This document shows, one piece after another, positions 10,520-22,270 of a stretch of 64,000 nucleotides of DNA; the stretch's first letter is position 1; each line of letters starts with the position of its first letter. A program made the position numbers and the translations under genes. The notes below the pieces were generated by a model that did not search any database, was not told the origin of the DNA, and saw only the letters and a list, made by a program, of their open reading frames with translations. The DNA comes from Digitaria exilis (Eukaryota; Streptophyta; Magnoliopsida; Poales; Poaceae), in NCBI GenBank assembly GCA_015342445.1, contig JACEFO010001874.1, forward strand, positions 2,046,001 through 2,110,000. The letters run 5' to 3'.

Positions 10520-10805
10520 GAATAGAATATTCTGATATTTCTGAGTCACTGAACGAAGTTTTTCCTTCGCGAGCTTTAAGTTGAAAGAACTTTGTATTGG
10601 CAATGCCTTCCCGCAGATACCTGATTCTAGAGCACTGCTTCTTCCTAGCTCGTTCGATCACTGCCCAACCGAGGATCCATTGAGATGAGCTAGTCCCAGG
10701 GTACAGAGCCAAAGATCTTCGAGATATTCAGCTTGAGGAATAAAAAGCGGGTTCTGTTGTTATGGAAGCGTCGAGCAATATTCCACATATAGAGGAAATT
10801 ATCAT
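10520..10805 (-). pseudogene. LINE-like reverse transcriptase fragment, copy 2
   Basis: The minus strand reads FLFLKLNISKIFGSVPWD (near 10690-10750), like the L1 palm motif, followed in another frame by ARKKQCSRIRYLREGIANTKFF, like the region that normally precedes the polymerase. The order is therefore inverted relative to an intact L1, and stops and frame changes separate the parts. It is paralogous to 8065-8240 and lies at the same place relative to a DUF1262 gene. Confidence 0.55.
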
Positions 10806-11030
10806 GTATATACTGTACTTTTACGAATGCACTCTGGCAAGGCACAACTCTACAGTACACCAATTGCCTCCTAGGAGATAAGATGTCAAATCAATCAAAG
10901 CCATTGAATTTTAGAAGGGATAATCAATTTAAAAATAAATAAAAGGAGGCGGAAAACTTTTTTCATCTCTTTCATGCATGCATGCAGGGCCATAAACCAT
11001 TAATGGGGACTTTTAAATAGGATGAGCTAA

Positions 11031-11308
11031 GGCTATTCTCAGTGGGAGTTTCATGGACACGATTACCTAGAGTAACACAACATCTAAAAATGTTTGAAAC
11101 TAGGATGAAACACCACTCTCTCAATGCATAGTTTCATTTATTATTATTTCCTAGGTTATATGCAAGACACAAGTTGTCTTGGTAACTGTGGAACAAGAGT
11201 GTCATGGACACTCCTTTCTTCTCTTTCTTCATAAATACAGTGCAAGTCATCAAAATTGCCTACATGACACCCTATTTATTGCCCATGACACCTCCATTGA
11301 GACTAGCC
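11031..11308. mobile_element. Tourist-like MITE, 278 bp
   Basis: The ends are GGCTATTCTCAGTGGGAGTTTCATGG and the inverted GGCTAGTCTCAATGGAGGTGTCATGG. TAA flanks both sides (11028-11030 and 11309-11311), the expected target duplication. There is no coding content. Confidence 0.75.
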
Positions 11309-11311
11309 TAA

Positions 11312-12059
11312 TGATGCATGCAACCTTTCCTTAAATGAAGTAGGCACATATCCTTAAATTTTGCACCAATATTTGTTACACAAAAAGAAACGTCATGCAT
11401 GTACTTGTTAAACGTGTAAGGCAAGAGTATGAAAATTTGAAATCTGCTGCAGTGAATAATATTTTGATCAGTGTTTTCACGATATGGAACAAATGTTACG
11501 TACATCGCTTATTCATGTCACGTTACGAAAAAAATCCTACAAATAGCTCGTATCATATTAGGATAAAAAAAATTTTCACCCAAGTCATGTAAAAAATGTT
11601 ACAGTTCACCATGTCATCTTAGTATAAAAAATTAATATTACAACTCATCATGTCACATGACAGAAACCATCACAGGTTATGATTTTCCTCCTTCATGTAC
11701 CCAGTGCCATGTTAATTTATAATAAATCTAGTCAAGTCCACCCAAGCATGTCATGTTGCTTAGAAAAAAAGTACATCTAATACGCTGAAAAAAGTTGTTA
11801 ATTAGATTCTATGCAATTCATGCATGCAAGTTGGATCTAGTAGAAAGATATTCTACTTATAAGTATACAAATAATAAATGCTTAACATATTACCTCTTAA
11901 GAGGTAATATGTGATAGTAACTTTCCATATCTAGTCATTTTGGTGAACCGTAGCAATCCCCTCTTTTAAAACTCCTAACTACGCTCTTTGGATATTTCGA
12001 TTGTCAACTTAAAAACCATCTGTGCTTATAGGGTACGGTCTATGTCTTCGAAACTAGTT
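11312..12059. other. AT-rich intergenic sequence
   Basis: Several GTTACG and CATGTCA words repeat between 11390 and 11760 and a short palindrome TACCTCTTAAGAGGTA sits at 11891-11906. No gene is supported. Confidence 0.35.
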
Positions 12060-12472
12060 TGACAAAATTACAACTTTATCATGCTTAAAGAATATTTGAT
12101 TTAATAGTTGTTGAAGAATATTTGATTTGCCAAGCAAACTGCACGGATAAACGTTGACTTGGGCCATGCTTATTTTGGCGTGCAGATTGTTTCAAAGTGT
12201 TAGAATCAACCAGTCAAAACAAACAATTTCTAGGTTGTAACAATATTTGACTACGGATTTGTGGGCTGGGATTCGAAAGGGTCGGGAGAGGGATGTTGCC
12301 TGGCCGTAGAGGAAGAACAGATTAATTAAGATCCAATGGTCCATAATTAGAGTGCTTGTGTGATGTAACTTTGTCCAAATTCAAGGCCTATTTCTTATAA
12401 GTGCATGCTCTTCTTCACCAAACTAAGCCCTGCAACAACAAGGCGAGCGAATCAATTTAATCCCAAACCAGC
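12060..12472 (+). promoter_or_regulatory. DUF1262 promoter block of the frameshifted copy
   Basis: Homologous to 8870-9195. It retains TTGACT at 12154-12159 and the CTCTTCTTCACCA leader at about 12409, with a TATA-like TTATAA at 12394-12399. About 100 bp around 12270-12370 are absent from the 9196 copy. Confidence 0.5.
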
Positions 12473-13578
12473 ATGTACACGACCAAGCCTCTCTCCCTCT
12501 TCAAGAGCCACCCGGAGGCGGCAGCCGAGCCACCGCCTGAGGGCCGAAATGCCGGTTATCTCATTGTGAAGAGCGTTAGAGACGAGGAAGATGATGAGAT
12601 CACATGCTTGGACCCGACCAGGCGCATACTAGGGCTCCCGTTCCCACAGAACCGCGTCCTCGGTGTGCTGAATGGCAAGTTCTATGTACCCATCATGTTC
12701 GTCCCCGTCCCCGATCAGCCTCTCGCGTCCAACCGCTACTACATCGTTGCCGCCAGCGGCAATTGCAAGGGGCTCGTGATGGCGTGCTCCCGCGAGGAGG
12801 ACATGACAATGTGTTGCTTCTGCAAATGCATCCCTGACGCGGCTCCACGGCCGTTCGACCCAGCCGACGTCTACCAACAGATCGAGATCGTCCAGTCCCA
12901 GCACAAGCGGGGCTGGTTCACGGCGAGGTCGGTTGCCGCCGACGGCTTCCCACCTTCCACCTACCGGAGTAAGTACTGGAAGGTGTACGACTGCGAGTCC
13001 AAGAAGAAGATCGTCCTCGGCGAGGGACCGGGCCTCCACGTGGCGCTCCGTTCGCGCCGGCTGGCCGATGGCGTTCCAGGGGCAGCAATGGCGGCCGTTG
13101 GGAAATGGTACTGCCCGTTCCGTTCTTCCTCATCATAGAACATGGCGTAGCACGACGGGACCAGGTGGGCCGCGGCGCATTCTATGAGGTCGTGCTGGAG
13201 CAGAGATGGGAGCCGGTGCATGGCGACGCCGTGAGGCAGGTGGATGACAACTCGAAGCTTGCCAGCAAGAAGGTGCTCATCGGTGGGAGCGCCGAAGCAA
13301 AGTTGGAGGTGGGGAACTCGCGGGATGGCACAGCGTACATGTGGTTTGTGGCTGCGACGACCGGGCAGAGGGTGGGCGTGTGCACGACGGTGTGGGAGAG
13401 GATGCTGTGGGAGGAGACCCAAGGCGGGTGGGTCGACGAGGAGAAGGATGCCGGGAGCGTAGCTGACGGATCGGTGGTGCTGGTGGAAAGGTTCGTGGTG
13501 AAGAGGATGGATGGGAGCGTGGTCGTGGCCTTTGATTTCGTTCATCACAATACAACGAAAGCTGTGCTTGTTGTCTGA
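12473..13578 (+). pseudogene. DUF1262 family gene broken by a 5-bp duplication
   Basis: The frame from MYTTKPLS to GKWYCPF is intact (about 218 residues) and close to the 9196 copy. At 13116-13125 the five bases CGTTC are present twice in a row where the paralogue has one copy; this shifts the frame and gives a stop at 13136-13138. From about 13125 the second half continues in another frame to its normal end at 13578 with no further break visible. The lesion looks recent because both halves are otherwise clean. The truncated product would lack the C-terminal 40%. A sequencing or assembly error is a possible alternative. Confidence 0.8.
13116..13125 (+). repeat. 5-bp tandem duplication causing frameshift
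   Basis: CGTTC CGTTC occurs in tandem; the paralogue at 9196 has a single CGTTC at the equivalent position (about 9838). Confidence 0.85.
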
Positions 13579-13777
13579 TCGAGAGTGAGATCGTCTATAC
13601 CAGTACCGAGCTTATATATAATATATGCAGGCATTGTTTGGTTTTGTGGGTGTGCCCTATGTCCGTCTGTTCATCATCATGCTTTTCTTTGGGGAGGACT
13701 TGTTTTGTTTTTTAGTTTGTGTGAAGTGAGAAACTAAAAGGGCTTAAAGCTTGCTGTACAGAAATTGAGTCTTAAAA

Positions 13778-14845
13778 TGTTAGATAATTATCTGCAATAG
13801 GCCATATTTTAATTCCAAAGGTTATAATTAAATTCAAAATTATTTGCATGACTATAGTGAGTGAAACAATCAATGTGCACGTGTTCAAATTTAACACAGA
13901 TTTAAAAAGGAACACGAATAAAATAAAGGATAGCAGTTCGGACATCGAAAAGTACCCCGGGGCGGGACCTTTGCCGGAGGCATCGGTTGCGCCGTTACCA
14001 GCTGGAGGAATACCATCCGAACTCATGGTGTTCCTCGACTGGCCTTGCTCGAAATAGTCGTACAAATTCGATGCAGGGAGATCCGTCGATGCATTGCAGT
14101 CCGTGCGCCGGAGTCGTATAGGAAGGAGACACGGCGCGGTGTAGTCGTTCGATGGCGGCGGAGTGTCCAGGACGGTGAACCGTACACCGGTGAAGACGCA
14201 ACAGTTCTGGGCGAGCAGTCGCGTAGAGACGCTCCCTAGAAACCTGATTGCCCCGGTATCCCGAGCAGGATCTCGAAGAGGCAACGGTGTCGGAGGCACC
14301 TGCTCTCGCCGGTGATGTGCGCGCAGCGCCGGCGATGGAGAGGCAGAGGAAGGAGGAGGAGGAGTGTCTCAGCTCTGAATCTCAACGGAGAGGATGGCTC
14401 TGTTTATATAGCCCTCGGGGGGAGACGAGAGAATGAACCTGGACGGGAGAGAATCGGGAATGCTGAATTATGGTATCATTGATTGCCATAACCAGCCTTT
14501 CCAAATACCGCGTCTTCAATTGCCATAACCAGAAAAAGAGATACCCCTCTCAGGCTCGGCTCGGCACGCCTCGCCTCGCCACGCCTCGCCTCGCCACGCC
14601 ACGCCTCGCCACGCCACGCCACGCCCACGCCCCGGCTCGGCGAGGCGAGCGAGCGAGCGCGCGTGTGGCCCGCCAGTCTCTCCTTACCGTCTTCACAAGG
14701 GGTGCATCAAAGGTTGACCCTTTAAGTCGGTTGAGATTCTTTTCCACTACCAATATGGTTTTAACCATAATAACTATAACATTAAAAATAGACTATAATC
14801 CTTTAGAATAAATAGAATAATGGGCCAGGCCCAAATATTCTAACA
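13778..14845 (-). repeat. Copia 3' LTR
   Basis: 1068 bp, starting TGTTAGATAATT and ending TTCTAACA. A TATA box (minus CTATATAAAC) lies near 14402-14411. It is longer than its partner mainly because of a GCC-rich short repeat at 14566-14640. Outside that repeat the two LTRs differ at only a few percent by eye, indicating a fairly recent insertion. Confidence 0.9.
14566..14640. repeat. CGCCT/CGCCA simple repeat in the copia LTR
   Basis: Repeated ACGCCTCGCC and ACGCC units expand this LTR relative to the one at 19358-20383, where only one or two units are present. Confidence 0.8.
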
Positions 14846-15408
14846 ATCCCCACCAAGGGTTCTAAGCCGTACTTGAAACATTCTCAGGTCCTCTTTGATA
14901 TACCAGTATTTGATGGAGACTGTTAAGTTGAACTTCCATCTAGAACTAGGGCTACATTCGTTCACAACTGAACAATGGACTATGCCTTGAATTGTCAGTT
15001 TTGTGCAAACGAGTTTCACCAGAGCTCTACACTGATACTAGGCTGCAGCAGCATCCCCGCTGTTTTGGAGCTTATGGGTCATACTCCATGCCTTTCATGA
15101 GTTTCTAGAGATCACCCAAATCTCATAGACTATGACCAGTAGTCAGGCTCATATAGGTGTGTTCCTTAAAGATGTTCTGTAGGACAACATCTCTGTTTCA
15201 ATGAAAACAACTGCCTTATTCCATGAAACCACTTGGAGCACATTAAGGTATAAACCATCCTACCTTACAGGTTTGAAGAGAAATGCATCTTCTCACGGAA
15301 TGAGCCTTCATTAAAGGTTCTCTTCTCTCAGTTACACTATAGCTTGTTGCACCATCCTGCTTCACAGGATCTTCGATCACACAGAATAGGTTTCAACCAT
15401 AGAGTAAC
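14846..15408 (-). other. Copia 3' untranslated region with polypurine tract
   Basis: Non-coding on both strands. The minus-strand TTGGTGGGGAT abutting the LTR at 14846 fits a polypurine tract. Confidence 0.6.
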
Positions 15409-18400
15409 TCACGTGGGTCTCGAGCCCAATTCCAAAGATGCATAGTCTATCACATTACGTGAAAGACCCTTTGTGAATTGATCTGCCAGGTTTTTAGCCG
15501 TCTGAATATAATCCAAGGTTATAACTCCGGAGTTTCTCAGTTTCCTGACAGACTTTAACCGCCTTTTCACATGCCTGGATGACTTCATGTTGTCCTTAGA
15601 ACTGTTCACCTTGATATTCACAGTTTGATTATCACAGTTCATCAGAATTGCCGGTATCGGTTTTTCAACTATCGGCAGGTCAGTAAGGAGTTCACGAAGC
15701 CATTCGGCCTCTACTGTGGCGGTATCCAGTGCTGTGAGTTCTCCTTCCATTGTTGACCTCGTTAAGATGGTCTACTTGCAAGACTTCCAGGAAACAACGC
15801 CACCTCCGAGTGTGAACACATAACCACTCGTGGCCTTGAGCTCATCAGCATCTGATATCCAATTCGAATCACTATACCCTTCTAGAACCTTAGGGTCCCT
15901 GGTATAATGAATTCCATAGTCCATTGTTCCTACTAGATAGCGCATTACTCTGTCAAGAGCTCTCCAATGATCATCGCCCGGGTTTGAAACAAACCGACTC
16001 AATTTGCTCACAGCATATGCGATGTCATGCCTCGTAGCGCTGGCTAGATACATCAATGAACCAATTATTTGAGAGTATCTCAGTTGATCTCTCGTTATAC
16101 TTTTATTCTTCTTTAATATTAGACTGGCATCATAAGGAGTTGAGACAGACTTGTAATCGCTGTAACCAAAGCGACTCAACATCTTCTCCACATAGTGAGC
16201 CTGTGACATAGTCACCCCACCATTTTCATCCTTTACCAGCTTGATATTGAGGATAACATCGGCCTCTCTCAGATCTTTCATCTCAAAGCTCTGAGAGAGA
16301 AATTCCTTGACTTCCTTAATCACACTAAGGTTAGTCCCGAAGATCAGTATGTCCTCCACATACAGACACAGAATCACTCCATCACCTCCACCAAAACGAT
16401 AGTACACACATTTGTCGGCTTCGTTTGAAACAAAACCAATAGAGGTTAGAGTTCTGTCAAACTTCTCATGCCACTTCTTAGGTGCTTGCTTGAGACCATA
16501 CATAGACTTTAACAGCTTGCACACCTTTCCCTCTTGACCATTTGCCACAAACCCATCAGGCTGATCCATATAGATCTCCTCTTCCAACTCCCCACTTAGG
16601 AAAGCTGTCTTCACGTTCATTTGATGAACGAGAAGCCCATAGGAGGCTGCCAGTGAGAGTAGCACTCGGATAGTGGTCAAACGAGCAACAGGTGAGTAAG
16701 TGTCAAAATAGTCCTCTCCTTCTTTCTGGGTATAACCCTTGGCCACAAGCCTAGCCTTGTACTTGTCGATAGTACCATCAGGCCTAAGCTTTTTCTTGAA
16801 CACCCATTTGCAGCCCACAGGCTTGCATCCTTATGGGCGATCAACAACCTCTCAGGTACCATTAGTCATGATAGAGTCCACTTCATTTCTGACAGCTTCC
16901 TTCCAATAGTCAACGTCAGGAGTTGAATATGCCTCTTTAATGCTCCTAGGCGTGTCATCCACGAGGTATACAATGAAATCACCACCAAAAGACTTTGCAG
17001 TCTTCTGTCTCTTGCTCTTTCTGGGAGCTTCATTGTTATCCTCCTCAGGATGTCTCACATGAGAAAGTTCATCGTGTACAATCGGTTCGGCGAAGATATC
17101 ATCCTCGATAATCTGTTGCCTAGATGAACTTGCTCCATCTTTCATTGGAAACATGTTCTCAAAGAACGTAACATCTCTGGTCTCAAAAATTATACCGACT
17201 GCCATGTCAGGTACTCCAGAGTTCACTACCAGAAATCTATAGCCAACGCTATGACTAGCATTACCAAGAAAAACACAATCTACAGTTTTAGGTTCAAGTT
17301 TGCGCTTCTTGTTGATAGGCACACTTGCTTTGGCCAAACAACCCCAAGTACGCAAGTAAGAAAACGTTAGCCTTTTCTTTTCCCATTCCTCGAATGGTGT
17401 CTTCTCTTTATTCTTTGGAGGCACATGGTTTAGGACATGACATGTTGTCAATATAGCCTCACCCCACCATTCCCTAGAAAGTCCCGAGGTATCCAACATG
17501 GCGTTAACCAAGTCAGTCAAGGTTCGGTTCTTTCTTTCGGCAACCCCGTTTGACTGGGGAGAATAGGGAGGCGTCCTCTCATGAATAATGCTGTGTTCTT
17601 CGCAGAATAAATCAAACAACTTTGAAAAGTACTTGCCACAATGATCTAACCTAATTCTTTTGATTTTCCTCTCAAGTTGGTTTTCTACTACAGCCTTATA
17701 GATTTTATAGTAGTGAAGTGCTTCATCTTTAGTTTCCAACAGGTAAATATAACAATATCTAGTGCTATCATCGATAAGAGTCATGAAATATTTCTTTCCA
17801 CCTTTTGTCAACACTCCATTTATCTCACAAAGATTAGAATGAATTAATTCTAGAGGTGCCAAGTCTCTCGCCTCAGCAGCCACGTGTGGCTTGCGAGTTT
17901 GTTTTGAACCAACACATGCAAGGCACTTAGAATTCTTGGCAAAGGTAAACTTTGGAATTAAACTCAGATTTGCAAGTTGTGACATACAACCAAAATTAAC
18001 GTGACAAAGCCTCGAATGCCAAACATTAGATTCATCAACGTTAACAATATTGTTCACTACTTTATTACATCCATCATCAAGAGAAAAGCGGAACAAACCT
18101 CCGCTATCATAACCTTTACCAACAAAGGTTCCAAACTTTGACACAATACATTTATTTAACTCGAAGACTAATTTAAGACCATCTCTACAAAGTAGAGAGC
18201 CGCTGACTAGATTCTTCTTGATGGTGGGGACATGCTGCACGTTCTTCAGCTGCACGATCTTTCCCGAAGTAAACTTCAGATTGACCGTACTAACACCAAG
18301 TACACGCGCATGAGCTCCGTTCCCCATCAGCAAGGAGGTAGTCCCCCCGACCTGGTATGAAGAAAACAAGGAAATGTCAGCACATACATGAATATTAGTA

Positions 18401-19329
18401 CCAGTATCTACCCACCACTCGGGTGTACACATAACTGAAAGAAATGTAGGTAAATAATTACCGTACCCCGATGTTCCTCTAGGCTCGCTAATAACCATGT
18501 TGGCAGACTTGCCTCCTTTGCATTGAGGACACTTTCCAGCAAAGTGGTCCTCACTCCCGCACACGTAGCAGGCTCCCTTCTTCTTCTTGAAACTGGTGGT
18601 TTGTTTAGCCTTCCCAAGATTCTGTGGCTGAGGAGGTTTCTTGCCTTTGCCCTTGTTGTTGGTGCGAGCATTAATGTTCTTTCGCACAAAGTTCGCGCTT
18701 GCACCGACAAGTGCCCCCTTGTTGCGTACGTCCTTTGCTCTCGCCTTTTCTTCCACATCAAGAGTGCTAATGAGTCCATCAATCGTGAACTCCTGCCTCC
18801 TGTGCTTCAGAGAAGTAGCAAAGTCCCTCCAAGAAGGTGGCAGCTTGGAGATGATACCTCCGGTCACAAACTTGTCGGGCAGCACACAAGGTTTCTCTTT
18901 GTTGCAACAGCCGAGGTCTTTTGCCAGCACATGCAACTCATTAGCTTGTTCCACCATAGGACGGTCTTCCACCATCCTGTAGTCTAGGAACTGCTCCATG
19001 AGATACAGTTCACTGCCAGCATCAGACACCCCGTACTGAGCGTCAAGGGCATCCCACATCTCTTTCCCAGTCTTCTTCTTAAGAAGGGGATTAATCAGGT
19101 GCGGGGCAATAACACCAAGGACGCATCCGCGAAAGAGATTGTCTTTAACCTCCAACGCATTTCCCTGCTCGGAAGTGCATTGCTCGGGCTTCCCTTCCGC
19201 CACATCCATGATGCCCATGGTGGTCAACCACAGTACCATCCGTTCACGCCAACTCACAAAATTTGTACCGTCAAAAATGTTTGGCTTAATGGATGAAGCA
19301 AATTGAGCAAACCGAAAACCTATCAACAT
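15409..19329 (-). pseudogene. Copia gag-pol polyprotein, inactivated
   Basis: One frame runs the whole length (about 1,306 residues) and is broken only by three in-frame stops: TGA at 16854-16852, TAA at about 16830-16828, and TAG at 15774-15772. Gag has a CCHC knuckle (CYVCGSEDHFAGKC), then protease with VDTGT, then integrase with an HHCC zinc-binding region, then reverse transcriptase and RNase H (GYSDSNW). Catalytic sites are also damaged: the first integrase aspartate position reads HSNLC, the second integrase region reads LDHCGKYF, and the polymerase box reads YVED. It cannot direct its own transposition. The start is the Met at 19329, 28 bp inside the 5' LTR boundary. Confidence 0.9.
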
Positions 19330-19337
19330 AATTATCA

Positions 19338-19346
19338 CTGATATCA
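19338..19346 (-). other. Candidate primer binding site region
   Basis: The minus strand reads TGATATCAG, close to the TGGTATCAG of initiator-Met-primed copia elements, but it is 12-20 bp inside the LTR edge rather than directly next to it. Low confidence. Confidence 0.3.
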
Positions 19347-19357
19347 GGTTTCTGGAT

Positions 19358-20383
19358 TGTTGGATAATTATCTGCAATAGGCCATATTTTAATTTCAAAG
19401 GTTATAACTAAATTCACAAATATTTGCATGACTATAGTGAGTGAAACAATCAATGTGCACGTGTTCAAATTTAACACAGATTTAAAAAGGAACACGAATA
19501 AAATAAAGGATAGCAGTTCGGACATCGAAAAGTACCCCGGGGCGGGACCTTTACCGGAGGCATCGGTTGCGCCGTTACCAGCTGGAGGAATACCATCCGA
19601 ACTCATGGTATTCCTCGACTGGCCTTGCTCGAAATAGTCGTACAAATTCGATGCAGGGAGATCCGTCGACGCAGTGCAGTCCGTGCGCCGGAGTCGTACA
19701 GGAAGGAGACGCGGCGCGGTGTAGTCGTTCGATGGCGGCGGAGTGTCCAGGACGGTGAACCGTACGCCGGTGAAGACGCAACGGTTCTGGGCGAGCAGTC
19801 GCGTAGAGACGCTCCCCAGAAACCTGATTGCCCCGGTATCCCGAGCAGGATCTCGAAGAGGCAACGGTATCGGAGGCACCTGCTCTCGCCGGTGATGTGC
19901 GCGCAGCGCCGGCGATGGAGAGGCAGAGGAAGGAGGAGGAGTAGTATCTCAGATCTGAATGTCAACGGAGAGGATGGCTCTGTTTATATAGCCCTCGGGG
20001 GGAGACGAGAGGATGAACCTGGACGGTAGAGAATCGGGAAGGCTGAATTATGGTCTCATTGATTGCCATAACCAGCCCTTCCAAATACCGCGTCTTCAAT
20101 TGCCATAACCAGAAAAAGAGAGACCCCTCTCAGGCTCGGCTCGGCTCGGCACGCCTCGCCACGTTCACGGCCCGACGCGGCGAGGCGAGCGCGCGCGCGT
20201 GTGTGGCTCGCCAGTCTCACCTTACCGGCTTCACAAGGGGTGCATCAAAGTTTGACCCTTTAAGTCGGTTGAGATTCTTTTCCACTACCAATATGGTTTT
20301 AACCATAATAACTATAACATTAAAAGTAGGTTATAATCCTTTAGAATAAATAGAATAATGGGCCAGGCCCAAATATTGTAACA
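19358..20383 (-). repeat. Copia 5' LTR
   Basis: 1026 bp. It contains the promoter TATA (minus CTATATAAAC, near 19982-19991) driving the minus-strand coding region. TAAAA follows at 20384-20388. Confidence 0.9.
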
Positions 20384-20388
20384 TAAAA

Positions 20389-20765
20389 TGCATAATATTT
20401 CATATAAAATAATTTTTTTATCTATATATCACCTTAAAGCTTGTTGGAGAGGATAGAATTACCTATCTCATCTATAAGTTTGTTGATAAGTCTTTGAATT
20501 GTTGTATACCCATATAGTAATATGATTTTCTTGCACGTTACGTGAATTCCCTATGCGTTTAGCTAACGCACAAGAAAATTATGAATTTCCCTGTGTGTCA
20601 TATGAATTTCCTTGTGTGATTTTCATGTGTGTTGTATGGATTTCTCTATGAGTTTAGAAAATTCCCTGTGTGTTGTTTAGAACCGTCACGAAAGTAGGAA
20701 TTTTCCTGTGTGTATCCAGAAAAACACTCAAGAAAATTAGGCACCCCCCTCCATCACTTACATAT
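20389..20765. other. AT-rich spacer with repeated AATTTCCCTGTGTG words
   Basis: Words such as TGAATTTCC(C/T)TGTGTG recur irregularly between 20540 and 20720. No gene is supported. Confidence 0.4.
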
Positions 20766-21010
20766 TGGCAATTTTGATAAAATCACAACTTTATCATTCT
20801 TAAATAATATTTGATTTAGTAGTTGTCGAAGTCTGGCATGCCAAGCAAGCTGCACGGGTAAACGTTGATTTGGTCCATGCTTGTATTAGCGTGTATATTG
20901 TTCCAAAATGTTACAATATAATTAACCGGGCAAAACAAACAATTTCCAAGTCGTAACAATATTTGATAATAGATTTGTGGAGTGCGATTCGAAAGGGTCA
21001 GGAGATGATG
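20766..21010 (+). promoter_or_regulatory. Orphan DUF1262-type promoter remnant
   Basis: This segment aligns with 8870-9085 and 12060-12290 (shared TTGTCGAAGT.TGGCATGCC, CAAGCTGCACGG.TAAACGTTGA, CAAAACAAACAATTTCCA and GCGATTCGAAAGGGTC). The W-box core is altered (TTGATT). No DUF1262 coding sequence follows; unrelated GC-rich sequence begins near 21190. It marks a lost or displaced paralogue. Confidence 0.7.
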
Positions 21011-21189
21011 AACAGGCAGACATATAGCAACCCCAGAAAACCAAGAGCTCTCTCATAACGCACAATACTAGTAGGTGGTAGTATATAGTATAAATTAAGT
21101 CGGGCCGTCGATTCATCCAGGGCAAATTAGTACTTCTCCCTAATTGGGTCGAGCGTCTCCCTGTCTGTCCAGCCACCGAGTCACCCACC

Positions 21190-22270
21190 CACCAAGCGTA
21201 GTCGGCCGTGGCTGTTTGCCCACGGGCGGCGCGCCCGTGCCTGGCCCACCGGCGGCGGCCCTACCCTAGGCACCGGCGGCGCCCGTGCCCTGCCCTCTCC
21301 CCCTGCGGCGGCCCTGCCGTATCTGCCAGGCGGCGCCACTGCACTGCCATCTCCCCCGGCGGTGCCCTGCCATCCCCCACGGCGGCTCCTGGGTTTCGTC
21401 TCCGCTGATCACCGGGCGTTGGTCTGCACTCAAAAAGACCACCTCTTCCATCCTCTGCTCGGCCATCGAGGTCACGCGTGCTTCCACTGCCCGGGCGCCA
21501 TCTGCAGATCGTTGAATCAAGGAGGCTCGGGCGTCTCGTCGGCGTGAGGCGAGCACCGTTGTAGTCTCGCATTTTTCATTGCTCAAGGTGAGTACGCATG
21601 CATATAATTTGGTAGTCATTTGTGGAGCAACTAATTTGAGAAATTAGAAATTATAATCACTGATGTGCAACTAATCTGCTTCTAGTTACTTAATTAAAAA
21701 TTAGTCATGTGCACCTCTGACTGATGTTGATTAAATTAAACTCAGTTGCAAGAGTAGGACAACTGTATTAAGTGTCTAGAAGAACTAAAGTTAATCACAA
21801 CACACAAGCTGAAGGATGCTCAAGTGCAGGAATGGCCCGTCATCGAATGCTAACAAAGAAACTGCAATTTGATACGTATGATGCACACAAAGACTTCTCA
21901 ATGTACTTTTATGGTTGACTGAAAAATGTAAAACAATGGCAGACAGTTTTAATCCTCCTATGATATCTATGTTTCCTATATCATTCTAAACATTTAGCAT
22001 GACTGTAAGAAAATGTATGGAAATGAAGAACAGTGGGCTCTAGATCAATATGACCGATCAGGAAATGTTTATCAAGCTCCCTTCTTACTCGTCAAAGGTA
22101 CTGTAGAAAAATGTCATTTTAAGATTTCATTTTTGTTGACCTGAAAAACTGAGAACTATTTCCTGCTGGTATCTGTTTCAGGAGACAATGAGAAAGAAGC
22201 TGAAATATGCGATTACAGAGGGTTTAGGTTCCTTCCACTTGTCATGATAAAAGACAAAGGTACAAGATGA
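21190..22270 (+). other. Possible captured multi-exon gene fragment
   Basis: A GC-rich leader ends at a good splice donor (CAAG|GTGAGTACGC at about 21588). Further plausible exons follow: one ending DAHKDFSMYFYG near 21917, one reading MYGNEEQWALDQYDRSG and then APFLLVK up to a donor at about 22097, and one starting after CTGTTTCAG at about 22181 and reading GDNEKEAEICDYRGFRFLP. Joined reading is consistent across the last junction. I do not recognise the protein. It may be a host gene fragment carried by a transposon, or a decayed gene. Confidence 0.35.

Larger units (their letters stand above)
13778..20383 (-). mobile_element. Complete Ty1/copia LTR retrotransposon, 6.6 kb
   Basis: Two LTRs (13778-14845 and 19358-20383) begin TGTTAG/TGTTGG and end TAACA, and are flanked by TAAAA on both sides (13773-13777 and 20384-20388). 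The coding region is on the minus strand, so the right LTR is the 5' LTR. Domain order is gag, protease, integrase, reverse transcriptase, RNase H, diagnostic of copia. It sits in the 3' flank of the frameshifted DUF1262 copy. Confidence 0.95.
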
